Made by a program: the position numbers and the translations under genes
Assembly (NCBI RefSeq): GCF_900115695.1
Contig: NZ_FOXK01000007.1
Span: 302,108 to 366,107 of the forward strand
Direction of reading: 5' to 3'
DNA from: Ectopseudomonas toyotomiensis
GTDB lineage: Bacteria > Pseudomonadota > Gammaproteobacteria > Pseudomonadales > Pseudomonadaceae
Length of the DNA stretch: 64,000 nt
Shown: piece after piece, positions 1-9,050 of the stretch
Position numbering within the stretch: position 1 is the first letter of the stretch
Layout of the letters: each line of letters starts with the position of its first letter
The notes under the pieces: generated by a model
Told to the model about the DNA's origin: nothing
The model's database searches: none
Seen by the model: the letters and a program-made list of their open reading frames with translations, nothing else

Positions 1-108
1 AAGAAGTCCGGTGTCGGCCGTGAAACCCACAAGATGATGCTCGACCACTACCAGCAAACCAAGAATCTGCTGGTGAGCTATGACATCAATCCGCTCGGGT
101 TCTTCTGA
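1..108 (+). CDS. Aldehyde dehydrogenase, C-terminal end (partial)
   Basis: Reading frame 1 is open from the first base to a TGA at 106-108 and encodes 35 residues ending in DINPLGFF. This tail, with the preceding [19 protein letters not shown] stretch, is typical of NAD-dependent aldehyde dehydrogenases of the ExaC/AcoD type. In P. aeruginosa exaC lies close to the pqq genes and oxidises acetaldehyde from PQQ-dependent ethanol oxidation, which suits the position just upstream of pqqA. The catalytic part lies outside the window, so the exact family member is inferred from tail and context. Confidence 0.8.
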   Translation, partial: KKSGVGRETHKMMLDHYQQTKNLLVSYDINPLGFF

Positions 109-230
109 GTCTGATCAACCCATGACGCGGCGCGCTCGCTCCGGCACGCCGCCCTTGCACGGCGAAGGACCCTACCCGGGTGGATCTGCAGGCAGCCATC
201 AGCCTGTACGGCAGCAGACCCTTATCGCGA

Positions 231-252
231 CGCGGCTTCGGCCGCGTTTTTT
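231..252 (+). terminator. Rho-independent terminator after the aldehyde dehydrogenase
   Basis: CGCGGC and GCCGCG form a six-base-pair stem closed by a TTCG tetraloop and followed by TTTTTT. It lies 120 bases after the dehydrogenase stop codon and insulates it from the pqq operon. Confidence 0.85.
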
Positions 253-433
253 ATTGGCGCATGTTTCAGGCCAGGCGATGACTGGAACCTTCCAGGCGCG
301 AGGCATGCCTACTGATAGCGTCACCTACCAATGCCAGTGCCGATTCATCCCAAAGTACCATTTGGCCTCTTGCCTGGCGGGGGCTTAATGGGGTTGCCGG
401 AATGCCCCGGCGCCATAAAAAGAGGACCGCATC
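253..433 (+). promoter_or_regulatory. pqqA upstream region
   Basis: The stretch from the terminator to pqqA has no convincing gene on either strand. It must hold the pqq promoter, but I could not fix a clear -35/-10 pair. An AGAGGA ribosome-binding site at 421-426 stands 7 bases before the pqqA start. A CCGG-AATGCC-CCGG inverted repeat lies just upstream, of unknown significance. Confidence 0.45.
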
Positions 434-505
434 ATGTGGACTAAACCCGCCTACACCGATCTGCGTATTGGCTTCGAAGTGACGATGTATTTCGCCAACC
501 GTTGA
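434..505 (+). CDS. pqqA: PQQ precursor peptide PqqA
   Basis: This 23-residue ORF starts [16 protein letters not shown] and ends TMYFANR. It is the ribosomal precursor of pyrroloquinoline quinone: the glutamate and tyrosine (here Glu15 and Tyr19, in the pattern E-x3-Y) are cross-linked by PqqE while the peptide is held by PqqD, and then excised by proteases. Length and motif match the family fully. A good ribosome-binding site (AGAGGA) precedes it, and pqqB follows after a 47-base gap. Confidence 0.97.
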
Positions 506-552
506 CCGCTCCTGGCCCCGGTTCGTCCGGGGCATCCCCGCTGGTGACTTCC

Positions 553-1467
553 ATGCATATCCAGATTCTCGGTTCCGCCGCTGGCGGCGGTTTTCCCCAG
601 TGGAACTGCAACTGCCGCAACTGCCGTGGCGTGCGCGCCGGTACCCTGCGCGCGCAGCCGCGCACGCAATCGTCCATCGCCATTTCCGATGACGGTGAGC
701 AGTGGATCCTGTGCAATGCCTCGCCGGATATCCGTGCGCAGATCGAAGCCTTTCCGGCGCTGCAACCAGCGCGCAAGCTGCGCGACACGGCGATTGCCGG
801 CATCGTCCTGCTCGATAGCCAGATCGACCATTGCACCGGTCTGCTGACCCTGCGCGAAGGCTGCCCGCATCAGGTCTGGTGTACCGAGATGGTCCATCAG
901 GACCTGACCACCGGCTTTCCGCTGTTCAACATGCTCGGCCACTGGAATGGCGGCCTGCAGCACCAATTGATCGAGCTGGATGCAAAACCCTTCGGCATTC
1001 CGGCCTGTCCGGCGCTGAGCATCACCGCCATCGCCCTGCGCAGCAGCGCGCCGCCGTATTCGCCGCACCGGGGCAACCCGCACCCGGGGGACAACATCGG
1101 CCTGTTCATCGAGGACCGGCGCAGCGGCCGCAGTCTTTTCTACGCCCCCGGCTTGGGCCAGGTGGACGAGCAGTTGCTGGGCTGGATGCGCCGTGCCGAT
1201 TGCCTGCTGGTCGATGGCACCCTGTGGCGCGACGACGAGATGCGCGTGTGCGAGGTCGGCGAGAAGCTCGGCAGTGAGATGGGCCACCTTTGCCAGAGCG
1301 GCCCGGGCGGCATGATCGAGGTGCTCGACGGCCTGCCTTCGGCACGCAAGGTCCTTATCCATATCAACAACACCAACCCGATTCTCGACCTGGATTCGCC
1401 CGAGCGCACCGAACTTGACGCGCACGGCATCGAGGTCGCGTTCGATGGCATGAGCATCGTTTTGTAA
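553..1467 (+). CDS. pqqB: PqqB, metallo-beta-lactamase-fold PQQ biosynthesis protein
   Basis: The 304-residue protein begins [19 protein letters not shown], the standard PqqB N-terminus, so I chose the ATG at 553. An in-frame upstream ATG at 502 would overlap pqqA and add 17 unrelated residues. An early CNCRNC cysteine cluster and later conserved histidines suit the metal-binding fold. PqqB is thought to act as an iron-dependent hydroxylase on the excised Glu-Tyr dipeptide in the cytoplasm. It is the second gene of pqqABCDE and the length is normal for the family. Confidence 0.96.
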   Translation: MHIQILGSAAGGGFPQWNCNCRNCRGVRAGTLRAQPRTQSSIAISDDGEQWILCNASPDIRAQIEAFPALQPARKLRDTAIAGIVLLDSQIDHCTGLLTLREGCPHQVWCTEMVHQDLTTGFPLFNMLGHWNGGLQHQLIELDAKPFGIPACPALSITAIALRSSAPPYSPHRGNPHPGDNIGLFIEDRRSGRSLFYAPGLGQVDEQLLGWMRRADCLLVDGTLWRDDEMRVCEVGEKLGSEMGHLCQSGPGGMIEVLDGLPSARKVLIHINNTNPILDLDSPERTELDAHGIEVAFDGMSIVL

Positions 1468-1490
1468 GCTGTGCGCACCGGGGAGTTCTG

Positions 1491-2243
1491 ATGAGCCAAG
1501 CTGCCATGACACCTGCCGAATTCGAGCAGGCGCTGCGCGCCAAGGGCGCGCTGTACCACATCCATCATCCGTTCCACCGCGCCATGTACGAAGGGCGCGC
1601 CACCCGCGAGCAGATCCAGGGCTGGGTAGCCAATCGTTTCTACTATCAGGTCAACATCCCGCTCAAGGATGCGGCGATCCTCGCCAACTGCCCGGATCGC
1701 GAAACCCGGCGCGAGTGGATTCAGCGCATCCTCGACCATGACGGTGGGCCGGGTGAGGAGGGTGGTATCGAGGCCTGGCTGCGCCTGGCCGAGTCCGTCG
1801 GCCTCGACCGCGAGCAGGTGCTGTCGCAGGAGCTGGTGCTGCCCGGCGTGCGCTTCGCCGTCGACGCCTACGTCAACTTCGCCCGCCGTGCGAGCTGGCA
1901 GGAAGCGGCCAGCAGCTCGCTGACCGAGCTGTTCGCCCCGACCATCCACCAGTCGCGCCTGGACGCCTGGCCGCAGCACTACCCGTGGATCGATGCCACC
2001 GGCTACGACTACTTCCGCAATCGTCTGAGCCAGGCGCGCCGCGATGTCGAGCATGGCCTGCGCATCACCCTCGAACACTACCGCACTCGCGAATCGCAGG
2101 ACTGCATGTTGAACATCCTGCAGTTCAAGCTGGATGTGCTGTGGAGCATGCTCGACGCCATGAGCATGGCCTACGAACTGCAGCGCCCGCCGTATCACAC
2201 GGTGACCGACGAGCGCGTCTGGCATCGAGGGATCGCGCTATGA
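1491..2243 (+). CDS. pqqC: Pyrroloquinoline-quinone synthase PqqC
   Basis: This 250-residue protein is a cofactor-less oxidase that performs the last ring closure and eight-electron oxidation to PQQ. The N-terminus carries the family stretch [19 protein letters not shown] followed by [20 protein letters not shown], with the histidines and tyrosines that line the active site. Length matches the usual 250 residues. The start at 1491 follows a GGGGAG site. A 23-base gap separates it from pqqB; an 85-base gap containing a long inverted repeat separates it from pqqD. Confidence 0.97.
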   Translation: MSQAAMTPAEFEQALRAKGALYHIHHPFHRAMYEGRATREQIQGWVANRFYYQVNIPLKDAAILANCPDRETRREWIQRILDHDGGPGEEGGIEAWLRLAESVGLDREQVLSQELVLPGVRFAVDAYVNFARRASWQEAASSSLTELFAPTIHQSRLDAWPQHYPWIDATGYDYFRNRLSQARRDVEHGLRITLEHYRTRESQDCMLNILQFKLDVLWSMLDAMSMAYELQRPPYHTVTDERVWHRGIAL

Positions 2244-2256
2244 ACCTCGATGTGTC

Positions 2257-2311
2257 GGTGCGTGTGGCGCACCCTAGTGTTGAGCCTGTTGTAGGGTGCG
2301 CCGTGCGCACC
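2257..2311. repeat. REP-like inverted repeat between pqqC and pqqD
   Basis: The arms GGTGCGTGTGGCGCACCCTA (2257-2276) and TAGGGTGCGCCGTGCGCACC (2292-2311) pair with small internal mismatches around a 15-base loop. The same core word, TAGGGTGCGCC, recurs inside the S9 peptidase gene downstream. It can fold as an intergenic mRNA hairpin and may adjust the ratio of pqqC to pqqD. Confidence 0.75.
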
Positions 2312-2328
2312 ATGACGGAGTCCGTTCT

Positions 2329-2607
2329 ATGACTGCCAATCTTCTGCCCAGCGTACCCGCCATCCGCCGCGGCTTCCGCCTGCAGTTCGAACCGGCGCAG
2401 GGCTGCCACGTGCTGCTCTATCCGGAAGGCATGATCAAGCTCAACGACAGCGCCGGCGAGATTCTCCAGCAGGTCGACGGTAAGCGCTCGGTGGCCGAGA
2501 TCATCGGCAACCTGCACCAGCGCTTCCCCGATGTGCCCGGTATCGACGAAGACATCATCGCCTTCATGGAGGTGGCCCATGCTCAGTTTTGGATCGAGCT
2601 TCGCTAA
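2329..2607 (+). CDS. pqqD: PqqD peptide chaperone
   Basis: The 92-residue protein starts [20 protein letters not shown] and contains the RRE-type (RiPP recognition element) sequence ending in [19 protein letters not shown]. PqqD binds the PqqA peptide and delivers it to the radical SAM enzyme PqqE. I chose the ATG at 2329 because the upstream in-frame ATG at 2296 lies inside the inverted repeat and adds non-family residues. The 3' end overlaps pqqE by 29 bases, suggesting translational coupling of the two partners. Confidence 0.95.
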   Translation: MTANLLPSVPAIRRGFRLQFEPAQGCHVLLYPEGMIKLNDSAGEILQQVDGKRSVAEIIGNLHQRFPDVPGIDEDIIAFMEVAHAQFWIELR

Positions 2608-3733
2608 GCCGGGCGTACAGGTTGGCCCACCCCTTTGGTTGCTGGCGGAGCTGACCTACCGCTGCCCGCTGCAGTGCCCGTACTGTTCCAACCCGCTGGA
2701 TTTTTCACGGCAGGGCGCGGAGCTCAGCACCGCCGAATGGATCGAGGTATTCCGTCAGGCGCGTGAACTGGGGGCGGCGCAGCTGGGCTTCTCCGGTGGC
2801 GAGCCGCTGGTGCGCCAGGATCTGGCCGAGCTGATCGCGGCGGCGCGCGGCCTGGGCTACTACAACAACCTGATCACCTCCGGCATCGGCCTCACCGAAG
2901 CGCGCATCGCCGCGTTCGCCGAAGCCGGGCTCGATCATATCCAGATCAGCTTCCAGGCCGCCGACGAGGAGGTGAACAACCTGCTGGCCGGCTCGAAGAA
3001 GGCCTTCGCGCAGAAGCTGGCCATGGCCCGCGCGGTCAAGGCCCATGGCTACCCGATGGTGCTCAACTTCGTCACTCACCGGCACAACATCGACAATATC
3101 GAGCGCATCATCGAGCTGTGCCTGGAGCTGGAGGCAGATTTCGTCGAGCTCGCCACCTGCCAGTTCTACGGCTGGGCGGAACTCAACCGGGCTGGCTTGC
3201 TGCCGACCCGCACGCAATTGGAACGTGCCGAGCGCATCACCAATCAGTGGCGCGACAAACTGGCGGCCGAGAAGCATCCGTGCAAGCTGATCTTCGTCAC
3301 CCCGGATTACTACGAGGAGCGCCCCAAGGCCTGCATGAACGGCTGGGGCAATCTGTTTCTCGACATCACCCCGGATGGCACGGCATTGCCATGTCACAGC
3401 GCGCGACAGCTGCCGGTGCAGTTTCCCAATGTGCGCGAGCACAGTCTCGAACATATCTGGCGCGATTCATTCGGCTTCAACCGCTTCCGCGGTGACGACT
3501 GGATGCCCGAGCCGTGCCGTTCGTGCGACGAGAAGCACAAGGATTTCGGCGGCTGTCGCTGCCAGGCCTTCATGCTCACCGGCGATGCCAGTAACGCCGA
3601 CCCGGTGTGCAGCAAGTCGGCGCACCATGGCGTGATTCTCGCTGCCCGCCAGCAGGCCGATGAGGCGCCACTGGGGCTGGATGCCCTGCAGTACCGCAAC
3701 GAGAAGGCCTCGCGGATCATATGCAAGGCGTGA
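2579..3733 (+). CDS. pqqE: PqqE radical SAM peptide cyclase
   Basis: This 384-residue radical SAM/SPASM enzyme forms the Glu-Tyr carbon-carbon bond in PqqA. The CPLQCPYC motif (CX3CX2C) near residue 28 binds the SAM iron-sulfur cluster. The C-terminal part has the SPASM cysteines: [28 protein letters not shown] and DPVC. The ATG at 2579 is inside pqqD and gives the usual N-terminus; an ATG at 2531 would only extend into pqqD out of frame. The 3' end overlaps the peptidase gene by 13 bases. Confidence 0.96.
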   Translation: MLSFGSSFAKPGVQVGPPLWLLAELTYRCPLQCPYCSNPLDFSRQGAELSTAEWIEVFRQARELGAAQLGFSGGEPLVRQDLAELIAAARGLGYYNNLITSGIGLTEARIAAFAEAGLDHIQISFQAADEEVNNLLAGSKKAFAQKLAMARAVKAHGYPMVLNFVTHRHNIDNIERIIELCLELEADFVELATCQFYGWAELNRAGLLPTRTQLERAERITNQWRDKLAAEKHPCKLIFVTPDYYEERPKACMNGWGNLFLDITPDGTALPCHSARQLPVQFPNVREHSLEHIWRDSFGFNRFRGDDWMPEPCRSCDEKHKDFGGCRCQAFMLTGDASNADPVCSKSAHHGVILAARQQADEAPLGLDALQYRNEKASRIICKA

Positions 3734-5613
3734 GCGATCCCGACTCGATCTGGAGCGCCGAACAGGCTGCAGCGGCCAGCGCCGACTTCGCCGAGCTGCA
3801 CGCTGCTCATGGCGGCGTGCTGTGGGTGGCGTTCGATCCCGCTCTGGCGCGTTGCGGGCTGTTCTTCTGCCGCTACGGCGTTGTGTGTGAGCTGACGCCG
3901 CCGGGGTTTTCTGTGCGCAGCCGGGTCTATGAGTACGGCGGCGGCGCCTGCTGCGCCACGGAGCTGGGCGTGGCCTTCGTCAATGAGCGTGATCAGCAGG
4001 TCTATCGCATCGATATTGGCCTGGACGTCGGTGCGCATGGCGCACCCTACCTGATCACCGATCAACCTCACTGCCGTTATGGCGACTTGTCCTTCGTGCC
4101 CGCCTGGCAGGCGCTGTTGGCCGTGGAGGAAAGCCATGAAGGCGGCGCAGTGGTGCATCGCCTGGTGCGTATCGGTCTCACCGAACATCGCCAGGTACTG
4201 ATCGAGGGCGCGGACTTTTATGCCGCACCGGTGGCCGACCCTAGCGGCCAGCGTCTGGCGTGGATCGAGTGGGATCGCCCGTACCAGCCCTGGCTCGCCA
4301 CGCGCCTGTGCCAGCGTGAGTCCGGCGAACGTACCCGCGTGCTGGCCGGGCAGGGCAGCGATCAGGCTCTGCAGCAGCCACGTTTCGATGCGCAGGGCCG
4401 GCTGTGGGTGTTGAGCGACAAAGCGGGCTGGTGGCAGCCTGAGTGCGTCGATGAGGGAACCATGCTGGACGCAGCGCCCTTTGATCACGCCTCAGCTCCC
4501 TGGCAACTGGGAGGCAGAACCTATTTACCGATGGAGAGTGACGAGCTTCTGCTGACCCGTTTCGAGCAGGGTGTCGGCGCGCTGGTAGGGTGCGCCGTGC
4601 GCACCAGCGATCTCGACGGCAAAACAATCGGTGCGCACAGCTTGGGCGGCCCCGCGACACCCTACGTAAAGGCGACACGGCGGCTGGCTGAAGACTTCAC
4701 TCGCTTCCGCTCCCTGGCTGCCGACAGCGAATATTTCTACTGCATCGCTGCCGCACCGGATCGCTTGCCGGCGGTGCTCGCCATTCGCCGCAGCGATGGC
4801 GCACTGCGCATACTCGCTGGCGGCGAGCAGCCCTTGCCCGAACGGCAGCTTTCCCGTCCTGAGGCCCTGAGCTGCAGGGTCGGGCAGGGCGAACATTGTC
4901 ATGGTTTTTTCTATGCGCCGATTGATGGGCCCGAGCGCCCGCCACTGGTGATCTTCCTGCACGGCGGTCCGACTTCGGCCTGCTACCCGGTGTTCGATCC
5001 GCGTATCGCCTTCTGGACGCTACGCGGCTTCGCAGTGCTCGATCTCAACTACCGTGGCAGCAGTGGCTACGGCCGCGACTATCGCCTGCGTTTGGCTGGC
5101 CAGTGGGGCGAACTGGAGGTCGAGGACATCCGTGCCACCATCGACGCACTGGCCGCTGATGGCCGTATCGATCCGCAACGCGTCTTCGTGCGTGGCGGCA
5201 GTGCCGGTGGCTTCAGCGCGCTGCGTGCACTGGCCGAATTGCCGCAGTTGCGTGGCGGCGCCAGTCTCTACGGGGTCAGCGACCCGCTGGCGCTGCGCCG
5301 GGTGACCCACAAGTTCGAGGCAGATTACCTGGACTGGCTGATCGGCGACCCGCAGCAGGATGCCGAGCGCTACCAGGATCGCACCCCCTTGTTGCAGGCC
5401 GAACGGATCAGGGTGCCGGTGATTTTCTTCCAGGGCGCGCTGGATGCGGTGGTGGTGCCGAGTCAGACCGAAAGTATGGTCGAGGCGCTGCGTCAGCGCG
5501 GTTTGCTGGTCGAATATCACCTGTTCGCCGAGGAACGCCACGGTTTCCGTCAGGCTACCAATCTGGCCGAGGCTCTGCGCGCCGAGCATGCCTTCTATCA
5601 GCGGCTGAGCTGA
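3721..5613 (+). CDS. pqqH: S9 prolyl-oligopeptidase-family peptidase of the pqq operon (PqqH-like)
   Basis: This 630-residue cytoplasmic serine peptidase has a beta-propeller N-terminal part (to about residue 370) and a C-terminal alpha/beta hydrolase domain. The nucleophile is in [10 protein letters not shown] (about 497-506), the acid in [10 protein letters not shown] and the histidine in EERHGFRQ near the C-terminus. P. aeruginosa has such a peptidase (PA1990, PqqH) after pqqE, hence the symbol; a role in PqqA processing is inferred. Two copies of a REP-like word are translated inside it: at 4030-4050 and, with about 27 extra residues (roughly 288-316), at 4586-4664. The frame stays open, so the insertion is tolerated or the propeller loop is expendable. 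Confidence 0.88.
   Translation: MQGVSDPDSIWSAEQAAAASADFAELHAAHGGVLWVAFDPALARCGLFFCRYGVVCELTPPGFSVRSRVYEYGGGACCATELGVAFVNERDQQVYRIDIGLDVGAHGAPYLITDQPHCRYGDLSFVPAWQALLAVEESHEGGAVVHRLVRIGLTEHRQVLIEGADFYAAPVADPSGQRLAWIEWDRPYQPWLATRLCQRESGERTRVLAGQGSDQALQQPRFDAQGRLWVLSDKAGWWQPECVDEGTMLDAAPFDHASAPWQLGGRTYLPMESDELLLTRFEQGVGALVGCAVRTSDLDGKTIGAHSLGGPATPYVKATRRLAEDFTRFRSLAADSEYFYCIAAAPDRLPAVLAIRRSDGALRILAGGEQPLPERQLSRPEALSCRVGQGEHCHGFFYAPIDGPERPPLVIFLHGGPTSACYPVFDPRIAFWTLRGFAVLDLNYRGSSGYGRDYRLRLAGQWGELEVEDIRATIDALAADGRIDPQRVFVRGGSAGGFSALRALAELPQLRGGASLYGVSDPLALRRVTHKFEADYLDWLIGDPQQDAERYQDRTPLLQAERIRVPVIFFQGALDAVVVPSQTESMVEALRQRGLLVEYHLFAEERHGFRQATNLAEALRAEHAFYQRLS
4030..4050. repeat. REP-like palindromic word inside the S9 peptidase gene
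   Basis: GGTGCGCATGGCGCACCCTA is one arm of the repeat seen between pqqC and pqqD, here within coding sequence and translated as VGAHGAPY. Confidence 0.7.
4586..4664. repeat. REP-like inverted repeat inserted in frame in the S9 peptidase gene
   Basis: TAGGGTGCGCCGTGCGCACC (4586-4605) is identical to the right arm of the pqqC-pqqD repeat. A partial opposite arm, GGTGCGCAC to ACACCCTA, ends at 4664. The unit encodes a low-similarity stretch beginning [12 protein letters not shown]. Confidence 0.7.
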
Positions 5614-5690
5614 TCGCAGGTCGCATTGCATTAACCCGGCAATGCAGTAGGCTGATCGCCATTCCATAACAAGAAATTTCAGGCCGTTGT

Positions 5691-6854
5691 ATGAGCCACG
5701 ATTTGAGTCAGCTGCGAAAGTTCGTTTCCCCCGAGATCATCTTCGGCGCCGGTTCCCGGCATAACGTTGGCAATTACGCCAAGACTTTCGGTGCACGCAA
5801 GGTGCTGGTCGTTTCCGATCCCGGTGTGGTCGCCGCGGGCTGGTCCGGTGATATCGAGGCCAGCCTGCAGGCCCAGGGCATCGCCTACTGCCTGTACACC
5901 AGGGTCTCGCCCAATCCGCGCGTGGAAGAGGTGATGGAAGGGGCTGAGTTGTATCGCAGCGAGGGCTGCAACGTCATCGTTGCGGTTGGTGGCGGCAGCC
6001 CGATGGACTGCGCCAAGGGCATCGGCATTGTCGTCGCCCATGGCCGCAGCATTCTCGAATTCGAAGGCGTGGACACCATTCGCGTGCCCAGTCCGCCGCT
6101 GATCCTGATCCCGACCACCGCCGGCACTTCGGCAGACGTGTCGCAGTTCGTGATCATCTCCAACCAGCAGGAGCGGATGAAGTTCTCCATCGTCAGCAAG
6201 GCGGTGGTGCCGGACGTATCGCTGATCGACCCGGAAACCACCCTGAGCATGGATCCGTTCCTCAGTGCCTGTACCGGTATCGACGCCATGGTGCATGCCA
6301 TCGAAGCGTTCGTATCCACTGGCCACGGTCCGCTGACCGACCCCCACGCGCTGGAAGCCATGCGCCTGATCAACGGCAACCTGGTGCAGATGATCGCCAA
6401 CCCGGGTGATATCGCTCTGCGCGAGAAGATCATGCTCGGCAGTATGCAGGCCGGTCTGGCCTTCTCCAATGCGATTCTCGGCGCGGTGCACGCCATGAGC
6501 CACAGCCTCGGCGGTTTCCTCGACCTGCCACACGGCCTGTGCAACGCGGTGCTGGTCGAGCACGTGGTGGCGTTCAATTACAGCGCGGCGCCGGAGCGTT
6601 TCAAGGTCATCGCCGAAACCCTCGGTATCGATTGCCGTGGTCTCAATCACGCGCAGATTCGCCAGCGCCTGGTCGAACACCTGATCGCCTTCAAGCACGC
6701 CATGGGCTTTCGCGAGACGCTCAGCCTGCATGGCGTGAGCACCTCGGACATTCCGTTCTTGTCTAGCCACGCCATGGACGACCCGTGCATCCTCACCAAC
6801 CCGCGCGAGTCGACCCAGCGCGATGTCGAGGTGGTGTATGGCGAGGCGCTCTGA
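5691..6854 (+). CDS. ercA: Iron-containing alcohol dehydrogenase (ErcA-like)
   Basis: This 387-residue group III (Fe-dependent) alcohol dehydrogenase starts MSHDLSQLRKFVSPEIIFGAG. The nucleotide-binding motif GGGSPMDCAKG lies at about residue 100. The metal-ligand region includes DAMVHAIEAF and HAMSHSLGGFLDLPHGLCNA. In P. aeruginosa the orthologous neighbour of the pqq peptidase (PA1991, ErcA) belongs to the regulatory network for ethanol oxidation. The gene starts 77 bases after the peptidase stop and overlaps the sensor kinase gene, so both are likely co-transcribed. Substrate is not deducible from sequence. Confidence 0.9.
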   Translation: MSHDLSQLRKFVSPEIIFGAGSRHNVGNYAKTFGARKVLVVSDPGVVAAGWSGDIEASLQAQGIAYCLYTRVSPNPRVEEVMEGAELYRSEGCNVIVAVGGGSPMDCAKGIGIVVAHGRSILEFEGVDTIRVPSPPLILIPTTAGTSADVSQFVIISNQQERMKFSIVSKAVVPDVSLIDPETTLSMDPFLSACTGIDAMVHAIEAFVSTGHGPLTDPHALEAMRLINGNLVQMIANPGDIALREKIMLGSMQAGLAFSNAILGAVHAMSHSLGGFLDLPHGLCNAVLVEHVVAFNYSAAPERFKVIAETLGIDCRGLNHAQIRQRLVEHLIAFKHAMGFRETLSLHGVSTSDIPFLSSHAMDDPCILTNPRESTQRDVEVVYGEAL

Positions 6855-8562
6855 CGAAGCGCTGGCCGGGCTGCTGGGCCTCGGCAGCCAGTCGGCGCGC
6901 AAGAGCCATTACCCCGAGCTATTGGCGCGCCTGGAAGAGCTGGAAGCCGAGCGCAACCGCTACAAATGGCTGTTCGAGCACGCCGTGCACGGCATCATCC
7001 AGGCCAGCCTGCAGGACGGCGTGCTGGCGGCCAACCCGGCGATGGCGCGAATGCTCGGCTATGACGATCCGCAGCAGGTATTGTGGTCGCCGGACGATCT
7101 GGCCCGGCACCTGTTCGTTGGCGGCTTCGATGAGCTGACGCTGATTCGTGAGCGCCTGAGCCAGGGCCAGGCGCTGCTCGGTTATGAAACGCGCCTGCGC
7201 CGGCGCGATGGCAGCACCATCGACGTGCTGATGAACCTGCTGCTCAAGCCTGAAGGCGAGGGCGTTTTCGAAGGCTTCGTCGCCGATATCACCGAGCGCA
7301 AACAGGCCCAGCAACGTCTGCAACAACTCAATGACGAACTGGAGCGCCGCGTCGCTGCGCGCACCTATGAGTTGCTCGAATCCAATCGCAGCCTGCAGCG
7401 GCAGATCGAGGAACGCGAGCGTATCGAGCTGGCCCTGCGCGAGGCGCGCGACGCAGCCGAGGCGGCCAACCGCAGCAAGGACAAATACCTGGCCGCGGCC
7501 AGCCACGACCTGCTGCAGCCACTCAACGCAGCGCGATTGCTGATCTCCACACTGCGTGAGCGTGAATTGCCGAGCGCCGAACACAACCTGATCGAGCGCA
7601 GTCACCTGGCGCTGGAAGGCGCCGAAGACCTGCTCGCTGACCTGCTGGACATCTCCAAGCTGGATCAGGCAGCGATCAAACCGGACGTCGATGTCTACCG
7701 CCTCGAAGAGCTGCTGGCACCGCTGGCCTCGGAGTTCGAAAGCGTCGCCAGCGCCAGTGGTCTGCATCTGCGCGTACGCATCGCCGACTACGCGGTGCAC
7801 ACCGATTTCCGTCTGCTGACTCGCATCCTGCGCAACTTCCTCAGTAATGCCTGCCGTTACACCGAGCAGGGCGGCGTGCTGCTCGGTGCACGGCGCCGCG
7901 GCGCATTCGTCGAGCTGCAGGTGTGGGACAGCGGTCGCGGTATCGCCGCCGATCAACTGGACAAGATCTTCCTCGAATTCAATCAGCTGGAGGTCGGGCG
8001 CGCCGCCGAGCGCAAGGGCGTTGGCCTGGGCCTGGCCATCGTCGAGCGCATCGCCCGCATGCTGGGATATCCGGTGCAGGTTCGTTCGCAGCCTGGGCGC
8101 GGCTCGGTGTTCAGCATTCGCGTGCCCCTGGCGCAGGCCAGACCGCAGCGCCAGGTGCCGTCCGTGGCGCAATCGGTTCTCGGTAATCCCTTGCCGGGGC
8201 GGCGCCTGCTGGTGATCGACAACGAGGTGGACATCCTCCACAGCATGGCCGCGTTGCTCGGGCAATGGGGTTGCGAGGTGGTCACGGCAGTCGACCTGGC
8301 CGAGGCCTTGCAGCGCCTGCAGGGCAGGGCGCCGGAGGTGATTCTGGCGGATTTTCACCTCGATCACGGGGTGCTCGGTTGCCAGGTGATCCAGCAGCTA
8401 CGTGACGAGTTTTCCAGGTCGATTCCGGCGCTGATCATCAGCGCCGATCGCAGCGATGACTGCCGGCGCGAGTTGCAGGCGCTGGGCGCACCTTTGCTGA
8501 ACAAACCGGTCAAGCCGGGCAAGCTGCGCGCGGTGCTCAGCCAGCTCCTGATGGAAACCTGA
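6838..8562 (+). CDS. ercS: PAS-containing hybrid histidine kinase (ErcS-like)
   Basis: The 574-residue cytoplasmic protein has no membrane segment. After a short coiled N-terminus there is a PAS domain (about 45-160, with VFEGFVADITERK), a coiled coil, a HisKA dimerisation helix with the phospho-acceptor in AAASHDLLQPLNAARL (about 220), an HATPase domain (NFLSNACRYTEQGG, DSGRGI, GVGLGLAIV) and a C-terminal receiver (LLVIDNEVDI, ILADFHLDHG with the phospho-aspartate, and NKPVKPG). P. aeruginosa PA1992 (ErcS) has the same place and layout. The ATG at 6838 overlaps the ercA end; an in-frame ATG at 6823 is possible but less likely. Confidence 0.88.
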   Translation: MARRSDEALAGLLGLGSQSARKSHYPELLARLEELEAERNRYKWLFEHAVHGIIQASLQDGVLAANPAMARMLGYDDPQQVLWSPDDLARHLFVGGFDELTLIRERLSQGQALLGYETRLRRRDGSTIDVLMNLLLKPEGEGVFEGFVADITERKQAQQRLQQLNDELERRVAARTYELLESNRSLQRQIEERERIELALREARDAAEAANRSKDKYLAAASHDLLQPLNAARLLISTLRERELPSAEHNLIERSHLALEGAEDLLADLLDISKLDQAAIKPDVDVYRLEELLAPLASEFESVASASGLHLRVRIADYAVHTDFRLLTRILRNFLSNACRYTEQGGVLLGARRRGAFVELQVWDSGRGIAADQLDKIFLEFNQLEVGRAAERKGVGLGLAIVERIARMLGYPVQVRSQPGRGSVFSIRVPLAQARPQRQVPSVAQSVLGNPLPGRRLLVIDNEVDILHSMAALLGQWGCEVVTAVDLAEALQRLQGRAPEVILADFHLDHGVLGCQVIQQLRDEFSRSIPALIISADRSDDCRRELQALGAPLLNKPVKPGKLRAVLSQLLMET

Positions 8563-8642
8563 ACGCGCGCAGACTGGTGGAGTGAACCTGAGCGATTTGG
8601 ATGCTGTCTATTGGCTACCTCGTCCCTCAGGAGATAACCACA

Positions 8643-9050
8643 ATGACAATCGCCATGAACCCCGTTATGCGCCGTCTGGCAGCCATTACCGCGCTGTTTC
8701 ACCTGCTGCTGGTGGTGCAGATTCCTGCCGCGAATGCGGCGATGGTCGGCACTCACGAGGTGATCGCCGAGCAGCAGCACAAGGTGGATCAGGAGCAGTT
8801 GATGGCCATGCTCGATGACGAGCAGGTGAAGGAGAAACTGGTGTCCATGGGCGTCGACCGTGATCAGGTCGAGTCGCGTATCGCCAGCCTGACCCCAGCC
8901 GAACTGGCGCAGTTCAACCAGCAGTTGGATCAGGCGCCTGCAGGTGCCGGTGTGGTCGGCATCATCGTGTTGTTTCTGGTGATCTTCATCATCACTGATA
9001 TGCTGTGCGCCACCAACATCTTCAATTTCGTCAAATGCATAAATCGCTGA
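8643..9050 (+). CDS. PA2779-type small membrane protein
   Basis: The 135-residue protein has an N-terminal signal or anchor (LAAITALFHLLLVVQIPAA), a charged helical middle rich in Glu and Gln, and a C-terminal membrane segment (GVVGIIVLFLVIFIITDML). It matches what I know as the PA2779 family, a small conserved Pseudomonas inner-membrane protein found next to the C39-like lipoprotein encoded here. The ATG at 8643 follows an AGGAG site; the ATG at 8601 lacks one. The end overlaps the next gene by 16 bases. Function is unknown. Confidence 0.8.
   Translation: MTIAMNPVMRRLAAITALFHLLLVVQIPAANAAMVGTHEVIAEQQHKVDQEQLMAMLDDEQVKEKLVSMGVDRDQVESRIASLTPAELAQFNQQLDQAPAGAGVVGIIVLFLVIFIITDMLCATNIFNFVKCINR

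Noticed and set aside
451..1512. Long minus-strand ORF of 353 codons opposite pqqB
   Set aside because: It is the antisense shadow of a high-GC gene: no ribosome-binding site and no family features. Similar shadows opposite the S9 peptidase, ercA, ercS, thrS and pheT were left out for the same reason.
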